DNA of 64,000 bases from Stercorarius parasiticus (Eukaryota; Chordata; Aves; Charadriiformes; Stercorariidae): contig VWZL01002517.1 in assembly GCA_013396915.1 (NCBI GenBank), positions 1,520,939-1,584,938 of the forward strand, written 5' to 3'. Every line of letters starts with the position of its first letter. The first letter of the stretch is position 1. The notes under the pieces are model-generated. The model was given only the letters and a program-made list of their open reading frames with translations. It was not told where the DNA came from and made no database searches. Below, piece by piece: positions 55,916-64,000 of this stretch. The position numbers were made by a program, and so were the translations under genes.

Positions 55916-58900
55916 GGTACATCTCCCCTCCAGCCAGAGCTCGCGGTAAAGCTGCCGGCATGCAACTCCTGGAGCCCTCACATGCTAAAATGTACATTTA
56001 CCTGATCTCAGACCCAGTAAGTGATTATTCACCAGTATGAAACGTATCCTGATGTGGTTGGATCCAGGAGACTAACTAGGCAGTGAATTCCAGTGATTTC
56101 CTAGCTCATGCATGAACTTCCCAAACATCTCTGCAGGAATTTGTAGTATTTGAAAAGACCATGAACTATTCCCAAGAACAATTTGTGCTTTGTGTTTTCT
56201 TGATATGGTCTCCTACTGTGGTTTTTTTTTCCAAGCTGTTTGGATCTTCTGAGTCTTTTTACTAGGTCAAGGAGTAACTGTATTTCAAATTTTTAATTAA
56301 TGCAGTGCAGCCTCAGATGATGGAAGGAGCACAACTAACACCAGCAGTAATGACCTAAAGGCTGCACGCACACAAAAGCTACTCACTTTGTGCTGGAGTC
56401 CTTCATACACTACAGAAGATCTTTGTAAATATTTAGTTATATTTCCTAGCGATCAAGACAGTTTCTTCCTTGGTTCCTGCCAACATCCCCTTTTCCCGAC
56501 TGTTGTTTAACATGCCTGACAGCTGCCACCTTCCACTCGAGGAACATCTGCATTTCAGAGACTTGCAGAGAACGAGTGAAGCACCAAGAATCATCGAGAG
56601 GCGTGCCTGAAAACACGTACAATATTCACATTTCCCCACTGATTCCAAATACCATTACAATGAAAACTCTAGTCTGAGCATTCTCCCCTTTTGGCATAAG
56701 TACCTGCCTCTCACCAACAGCCAGGAGCTGTGAACACATGTGGTAAGACGACCATATGTGATCCCATCATTTGAGCAACTGGCTTCCAAATTGCCATGCT
56801 ATGAAGCGTTTTCATGTATACTTTGTAGGGATGGTTAGGACCAAACGAATGATTTAGTAACAAAGTGTTTGGAGTAAACCAATTGAGTAAAACTGCAGAG
56901 GGCATATGCAATCAGGCCGGATTTGAGCAACAGCTGCTACACATTTGTAGAATAATAGATCTGATGAACTAATTTGTGAGAAAAACTGGGCACAGCTGTG
57001 ATGCAGCTCAAAACGAAAAGCAACAAATTGTAAGCAAGTGCATAAAAGGATAGTTTTTCAGACAAACTGTATGTAGTTGGTTTGGGGTTTGGTTTTTTTT
57101 TTAATTAAATAGTTTGGTGGATAAGGGAACCTAGCAGAAAATGCTTATATCTGAAGTAACCATCATTTAAAGGTCTGCAGCAGAGTAAGAAAATCAGTTT
57201 TCTTTTAAAGTACAGGAGTAATTCAATTGAGTTCAATAAAAACTATGTGAACAAATAGACACATTGAAGGCAAATTCTGCGTTTTTCCGGAGAAACACCA
57301 TAGATAAAATTCTTAGCACACTAAGTACAGATATTAAATTATCAGAGCAAACTTGCATTTGCTGTTACACCCAAAATGAAGCCACAGTTTGCACCTTCCC
57401 ACCTTGCCTTCTAAAAATCATCTCAAGAGTGGATGTCACACAACACAGGAGTCACAAGATTTGCGCAAAGCTGTTAGAGAAGCACGTCCCAATGGATTAT
57501 CACAATGGGTTCCGTGCCACATAAACATAACTCTGCCAAAGTCATCAGTAAAATAGCATACAATTAAAACTATCTTTTAAAAATATCCAAGTTAAAATAT
57601 TGTTTCATTAGTTCAGAAGTACATTTCCACCAGGCAAAGCCAAAACCAAATCATACAGACATGCATAATGTTGGATCAATAGAAATTATAAGATGAGCTG
57701 AAAAATAAACTCCACAGAAAGAGTCCTTGCTGAATTGAAACAGCACCCATTATTGCTTTCTAGCGAAACCCTTAACTATGGGTTGCCTGTAGCAGGAGGC
57801 TGCCTGGCGAGCAGCCCCCGCGCTGTCCCGATACATGGGGTCAGCCCATTCCAGGTGCAGGACTCTGCATTGTTTCCTTCCTTTCCTCACTTTATAGTGA
57901 GCTACAATTCTCTACTCACCCTTACTCCCTCTCAGAAAAAAACTGGTTAAAAACCTGCGCAGTTATCTGTTTTCCCTCTATTTTCATCTATTTTCTTTCA
58001 CTCAGAATGTAAAAGGATGACCAGCCTTCCTGGATAAAGTTGTTGGATAATTTGAGGCATTGACAGTTTTTCACTTCATCACATTTTTTCAAAGAGCTAA
58101 TAGAGCAGCACAAGCAAGAACAGAAAAATGCATTGATGTTTCCACAAAGCATCCAAATAACAAGGTTTGGGTTTTTTTTTTTTTAATCATTATAGCTGTA
58201 ACCAAAATAATTTGAGAAATGCTTGTCAGAGAGAAGATAAATACCCAGAGGAATTTCCTCCTGTTTGGAGGCAAGAGTCCATCCAGATAGATCAGTGCTT
58301 CAGTGAATGGGCTGGATCCCACCCCAAGGAATTAAATACTACCATAGTGGAGCAGGTAAGCGGCTCCGGTGCTCATCCTGTGCCCCTGAGCTAGTGAGAA
58401 GCAAACTCAGCTGAATCCCTCCACTAAACTATACTTAACACGCACTATTTAATTAAGTTTTAAGCCAAATGACTGGGGGAGAAAAAGCACAAGTTAATTA
58501 ACATATCATGATGTAGTATATAAAAAAAAAAACCTCTGACAGGATAATAAATAATATATGAAAGGCAAAGCAAAAGGGCTCTAATTCAGGATTGGTTCAA
58601 AAATACCTCGAGCCTCACACTGTCTGTATTAATTAAGCGTGTTTGAAGCCAGGACATCTCATGTCTATATATGCAAAGGCTTTCTTTACAGTTACAGCTT
58701 CGGATACATAGGTAGTAGCAATACTTAACAATCTCAAGTATAGCAGCTGAAATAGATACTGCTACGTCATTTTTGTATGCAATACCTTTGAATCCTATTA
58801 AAAAATAAAATAGGCTTTCATTAAAGCTGCAGCCTTCATCTAGGATGGTTGCAAGCACTAGTTGTTAATTATAGATTAAACGTTTCTGCAAGACTTTGAA

Positions 58901-59740
58901 ACTGTGTTTGAAACTAACCCAAATACACTGAGCTCCAAGCTCAGTATTTCTGAAAATTCAAAAATCACACAACTTCATACACATTTTAATTGTTTGCAGA
59001 TATTTAACATTACATGAATTCTCTCTTGCAAAAAGGCTCTTTGTGCACATCACCCTATAGTAGTATAACGCCCCTCTTACAACTCCTCCTGCTGTAGCTA
59101 CTTATACTGTTATGCACAATCCTCTCATCCCCTTGATAGATTTTTTCTTTTATAACAATTATCAATAACAAATAGATGGCTGATTGCTATTTCTACACTA
59201 ACAGTGTTCCAAACATGCCCTAACATTTTTATTCAGCTCAAAGAGCTGTTTACATTCTAAGTTTTAAGAGATGTTTACATTCTTGAAGCAATAATATAAA
59301 CACGAATTAAACTCCTACAAGGTTAAGGGATTGCAGAACCATTAAAACTGAGATTATTAAAGACTGCAAGGTTTTTCTTTACGATAGGGTTCCAAACCGA
59401 GATTCTTCTTTTCTCTCAAATTCTCACACGCACATTTTCATGATAACCCTCACGCGCATTCTCCTCTATATTCTTCCTACACCAATCCTTCTGAAAAGTG
59501 TCTGCACTGTCACTATAAAAGTGCAGTCATTCCATTTAGCAAATCAGCTGAAATGTTGTTATCTGAAAGCTGGTAAATTCCACAGAATTGCTTTTCTCAG
59601 AAAAAAAAAATGTATTGTAATGAAATGATGGTAATTGCTGCAGTTTGTCTTCAATGTGAATTTTTCCCCCAGGCACATCCTGCCTGGATTAGATTCTTTG
59701 TCTACAAAATGTTTCTCTTACAAAGTCTGTACTACACGTC

Positions 59741-59757
59741 AAAAAAAAAAAAAAAAA
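59741..59757 (+). repeat. poly(A) run, 17 bases
   Basis: Uninterrupted A17. The sequence upstream does not resemble a processed gene copy, so I do not call a retropseudogene. Confidence 0.9.
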
Positions 59758-62400
59758 TATCCGGCCCTCACTGTTTAATATCCTCACAGAATGACACATA
59801 ATGTTCTTTGGGGAAAAAAAAAATTGCCGAAATGTCTCATCTGGAAATGTAAACGGCTGAGTTCTTATCTTGTTATCTCAATGACACAATGAGAACTTTG
59901 CATTAAGGACTCATATCTTTTAACTGTTATGCATTTTTATGCTTCTTGTTTCATTTCACTAAATATCAGGCAATTTGTTTTGCCTACTGTAAGTATAGAA
60001 GCTATCCCCCTAAAATCAAAATTTAGAGAGACGTGCATGAAAGGATAGCAGCAGCACATTAACAAAGCCTGCTTCTAAGATCTTCACAGCGCCTTACAAA
60101 CATTGCGCTGGGCCCCAGTCTTGGCTTTCCTACCGAATCTGCCGACACCAGCAAATTCAAAGACTTCAATTCATCATCACTGCTCCTGATTGCCCCAGCA
60201 GCAGTATTGTCACGGCTGCTGTTACAATCATAAATGCTTTACTTGACCAGAGTCCAAAAACAACACTTAGCTGTGGTAAAGAGAAAGTTATATTCGTAGG
60301 GGCCAAAGAAAAGCCCTGCTGGTCATCGGTTGTGTCTGTTCTGGGATGTGGATGTGGTATCTGTGTTCGTTTGGACACGGGCTACTGAATTTTCTTTCAC
60401 TGGAAGCTCCAAGAGTGCAGTCCGTGCAGGGCTAGCACGCCACATCCTGCCAAGGCTCCAGATCTCTGGCCACTGCAACACTTCCAAGGGGAAGAACAGA
60501 CCATTTACGGCATCACCCTCACAAACGAAGTGAATATGTATTTGTAAATGTATATGTATCTGTATTCCTTAACAACTGTGGGAAAGTAATGGGAGATTAG
60601 TGAGGAAGACTGAAAATATGCTCAAGTGACTTGCACCTGTGATATTGGAAAACACATATATCACACTAATCATTGTTTAGTCTTGTGTGCTTGACAAGTA
60701 GAGCATCTGCACTTAGATAACGCAGGCCTGTGATGGACTCCACGGCACCTTATCAAACATGTTTGAGATTCCTGCCCTGCTATCAGAGAAGATCAAAGCA
60801 CAGTGGAAAACTACGCCTGCTTGAATCCCTGAAATACAGGCGAGAACAGCAGGTCGGACTCTTTCTAGCAAGGACTCTCTCGCTCCGCGGTGCCTGCACT
60901 CCCACTTGCATGCCTGTGCCCGGGTGCTGCTTCCGAGATCCCCCGGTTCACAAGATGACAAGGTTAAATTTACTCTTTGCATTTCATCCATGGTTTTGGG
61001 GTTGTTCCTGCGCCCTGCCTGTGTCAGCTCACACAATGACAAATACAGAAAGCTTATGTTATCACTAGAAGCCTCCACAATCTATTCCCTCACATTTTAA
61101 AATCACTTTCTATTTGAACTTGAGGGCAAGAATGTTAATTCAGCTGCACTAAACATCGGGAGATCAATATTAAGTACTTTGAATTAGCTTTATTCCTATG
61201 TCTAAAACTAGTAAAACAAAGACCTACAGCACACACAGCACACACCTCTTCTGTTGAGTAACACGCACAATGAAAAACAATCCAGAGGGACAGGCGTAAC
61301 CTTGATATTTTAAATGAACTCTATTAATCTCTATTTATTTTACCTTCCACCGTTACTAGTAGGAGGGAAACAGAGAATAATGCTTTACTTTCCCCGTTAG
61401 TTTCCTTCATGTGTTTTGCAGAACTTTGTATGTGAAGAGTTACACTGATGCCCTCCTACAGCTAAGCTGGCTTGGTGCTTGTACAGGTATGCACGAGGTA
61501 TTCTCTAATGAGAATAAAGGAAAGAAAAACACTGAAAGATAAGGAAATCTCATTGCAAAGATACAGCACTGGCTCTAAGAATATTTTTAGTGACCTGAAG
61601 GTACTCTCCAATCATTTTAAAAGACTGCTTTTATTTCCAGTTGATTGCATCTATTCACGACCGTGTAGTGATAAAAATACACAACGCCTGCCTCCGTGTA
61701 GTCATTTTTCTTTAAGTAGGGAAACCTACAAGCAAGAATAGACTTGAAATTGAATTGTAACAGCAGAAAGAACTCTAGTTTTTGTCTCCTAGGAAACTAA
61801 TTGAAACACTCTGGGCTACAACAGTATAACACTGCATACACTAGCATGAAGATGGACTAATGTTTCCCAGATTATTCCAATTCTCACTTTTACTGTATTT
61901 GCCAGACATGTCCCTAAAACCTCTGTACTTGATCTAAGATATGAAGTTTTACAAAATGTATTAGATCATCTATAGGCAATAAGTTGAATGCAAATACATC
62001 AAGCATTATATTGTTTTAAACGACCCGAAAGAGGGAGTACGGGAAGTAATCCATAGTGAAACATTTGTAGTCATCACTTTCTGCAGGTTTTACTCGTGGA
62101 GATTTCCCTAAGATCATCAATAAATTGATTTATATTCTTGAACACTTTTAGAGCCTGGGTCATTGGAAAAATTAATACTTTCTAATTTGGCAACTGCTCA
62201 TCAAGCGATTTTGTTGGAAAGGAAAACAGGGGGGGAGTTGCTGAAATATATAAACAATGAAGAGCATCTCTGAAGTTTTTGAATCTTGTGACAGAATCCA
62301 CATAATTCTTCTTCTATTCAGCTGCAAAATGTAAGTGAAATAACACAGCTTCACTGAATTTTGAATTGTTTGCTATACTGACTCATTAAGTCAACAACTG

Positions 62401-63565
62401 GTGGCTTACCACCAGGTGCTAGAGCTCACAGATCTGATAGAAGTTATTAAGGAGCCAGCTTTGGCTGGCTCCTGCACCTGATTTCTTAAGCACACAAAAG
62501 CAGAACAGTCATCCCCCCCTTGTGGGGTGTGCAGTTGAGAAATTGGTTCCTTCAGGGCTGCTCTAGCCCTGGATCTGCTGGGAGGTATTGTAATAGGTTG
62601 GTACATGTTTTTGGTGCTTTGGCTTTGTATTTCTGTTCTTTTTCTTGGGTCTTATTGCTTAAATCCACTTGTTAAGCTGGTGTGTTTTCTCACAGCGGTG
62701 ATGTTTTTATCCCTCCTTATAAAAGTGTCTGAGGTATTTGTGTGTCTCTTTATTGACTATAAAAGAAGTTTAAGTGATAAGCCTAAAATGTCTGAGCGAT
62801 GGATGGCTGTATCAAGGTGAGATAAAATACTCATGGGGTATTTATAGCTCCCAGGTTACAAGTATACTTGGTCTATAGGCCCTGAGAAAGAGAATGCTTT
62901 AAAAAAAAACAAAACCAAAAAACAAACACAAACTGTAAAAACTACGCGATTGCAATGCTTGTTGGTGGCTTTTTTTTTTTTGGCTGGTTTTGGGTGGGTT
63001 GGTTTTTTTGGGGGGGGGACACGTAGTGTTTAGCTCACCTGTATCTGTAGGAAATTCACAGGGTGTGACAGGGTAGATGAAAGAATGTACTTTCTTCTGA
63101 AAGCAATTACCATGTGTGTTCAGCAGTTGTGTGTAAGCTATGTGCTAGTCTCACAGGGCCAAAGAAAGGTGTGAGCCGCACCTGCCTCTTAAAGTGCTGT
63201 CTGTGAAAGCACTCTAAAAACCAAGTTAAAACATATAACCCAAGCTGGCTTTTTTCCCCTTTTCTCAACAAGTAACCAAGGTGACTTTCTGAGAAGATGG
63301 AAGCTTTTAAACCTCTGTTCTGGACTGACCTGTGGCTGCTGTATGTGCTTGTCTGTGGCTTCCACTGCACTCTGCTGCTCCATGCCTGCAGGGAAGGCCA
63401 TTAGCTCCGCCCTCAGCCAAGGGGTACGGCCATAGCCTGAGCACCTCCCGTGCAGGCTGTGCCATGCTGCCATCAGGGAAGGCCAACCCAAGTGGCGCAA
63501 AGTGGCTCAGTGCTCCAGGGGACAGCTTAGCTCCGTCACTGTCATGGGGAGAAAGCAGTGAACTC
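62401..63565. other. unassigned DNA with hairpin cluster and T/G runs
   Basis: Contains three short hairpins between 62450 and 62570, a C7 run, A-rich (62900-62940) and T/G-rich (62970-63020, ending in G9) low-complexity parts, and a GC-richer stretch from 63.3 kb leading into CR1. Overlapping frames up to 134 codons near 63.3-63.7 kb look incidental. Confidence 0.5.
62450..62473 (+). repeat. perfect 10-bp hairpin, 4-base loop
   Basis: AGGAGCCAGC (62450-62459), loop TTTG, GCTGGCTCCT (62464-62473). It is GC-rich within AT-rich surroundings. No T run follows, so it is not a simple terminator, and no RNA gene is recognised. Confidence 0.85.
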
Positions 63566-64000
63566 GGATTGAGTGCACTCTCAGCAAGTTTGCTGAAGAC
63601 ACCAAGCTGTGTGGAGCGGTGAACACGCTGGAGGGAAGGGATGCCATCCAGAGGGACCTGGACAAGCTGGAGAGGTGGGAACCTCATGAAGTTCAACAAG
63701 GCCAAGTACAAAATCCTGCATGTGGGTCATGGCAATCCTAAACACAAATCCAGGCTGGGTGGAGCAAGGATGAAGAGCAGCCCTGAGGAAAAGGACTTGG
63801 GGGTGTTGGTGGATGAGAAACTCAATACAACCTGGTAACGTGCACCGGCAGCCCAGAAATACCCCCGCAGCCTGGGCTGCATCCCCAGCAGCGTGGGCAG
63901 CAGGGCGAGGGGGGGATTCTGCCCCTCTGCTCTGCTCAGGGGAGACCCCCCTGCAGTGCTGCCTCCAGCGCTGGGGCACCAACAGCAGAAGGACACGGAG
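63566..64000 (+). mobile_element. CR1 LINE, degraded ORF2 part, cut by window edge
   Basis: The only copy that reaches the reverse-transcriptase active-site region. Codons read [12 protein letters not shown], where the CR1 RT box is normally FADD, so the first catalytic aspartate is changed to glutamate. Then [19 protein letters not shown], followed by a deletion that breaks the frame. [20 protein letters not shown] is then readable in a shifted frame, and an in-frame TAA follows (ACCTGGTAACG). From 63842 it matches the group A copy at 40378 (LGCIPSSVGSRARGG...). The element continues beyond the window. Confidence 0.92.

Larger units (their letters stand above)
49843..62400. other. long AT-rich stretch without recognisable genes
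   Basis: About 12.5 kb with no CR1, LTR or RNA gene that I can identify. Open frames exceed 110 codons only at 52475-52825 (minus), 52589-52954, 53819-54163, 53859-54398 (minus, 179 codons), 60713-61078 (minus) and 60730-61068. All lack known domains and several overlap on opposite strands. Simple repeats are few (55898-55915, 59741-59757). The stretch could be intron or intergenic DNA. Confidence 0.5.

Noticed and set aside
59741..59757. Poly(A) tail of a processed pseudogene
   Set aside because: No coding or UTR-like sequence of a known gene is recognisable upstream.
1..64000. CRISPR arrays, tRNA or rRNA genes, bacterial operons
   Set aside because: No regularly spaced repeats, no tRNA-like box pairs that I could fold, and no ribosomal sequence were seen. 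The repeat content is avian.

Overview
The window looks like bird nuclear DNA with no recognisable protein-coding gene. The main evidence is at least 23 copies of CR1 (chicken repeat 1), the dominant avian LINE. Most are cut short at the 5' end and finish with the CR1 3' signature, an octamer-like ATTCTATG tail. There are also three LTR pieces that start TGTC/TGCC and end GACA, laid out like avian endogenous-retrovirus LTRs. There are no dense gene rows, operons, tRNAs, rRNAs or CRISPR arrays. Long open frames mostly fall inside CR1 copies or in GC-rich or low-complexity DNA. The window is most simply read as intergenic or intronic vertebrate DNA, from an assembly with one 20-N gap (33783-33802) and one lone N (43517).

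Layout. From 1 to about 41 kb the DNA is GC-richer, has more CpG, and carries 21 CR1 copies in both orientations. A full-length solo LTR lies at 6681-7327, and the first half of a near-identical LTR lies inverted at 22531-22871. From about 41 to 64 kb the DNA is AT-rich, with only two CR1 copies (49629-49842, and 63566 to the window edge) and a third, related LTR at 45171-45780. Simple repeats include a 240-base pyrimidine tract (38648-38889), a 24-bp tandem repeat (28431-28490) and several A, T and G runs.

The CR1 copies fall into at least four groups by their 3' ends. Group A is very GC-rich (1245, 4686, 12777, 13658, 18818, 21016, 40378 and probably 63566). Group B ends its frame in ...RDTG-stop (7605, 14905, 26499, 49629). 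Group C carries a CTGGCACAGGCTGCCCAGAG-type end (29905, 37239). Group D keeps an open ORF2 end (24482, 622). All group A copies that cover the site share an in-frame TGA 44 codons before the ORF2 end and a TAG-to-TGG change at the normal stop. The two copies that reach further upstream also share a 1-base deletion. This is what a lineage copied in trans by other CR1 elements would look like, and it is the most interesting biology I can support here.

Lower-confidence items are an unexplained 145-codon open frame with a good splice-acceptor context (45869-46306), a pair of CACGTG boxes spaced 6 nt apart (21772-21789), and a cluster of hairpins near 62.5 kb.
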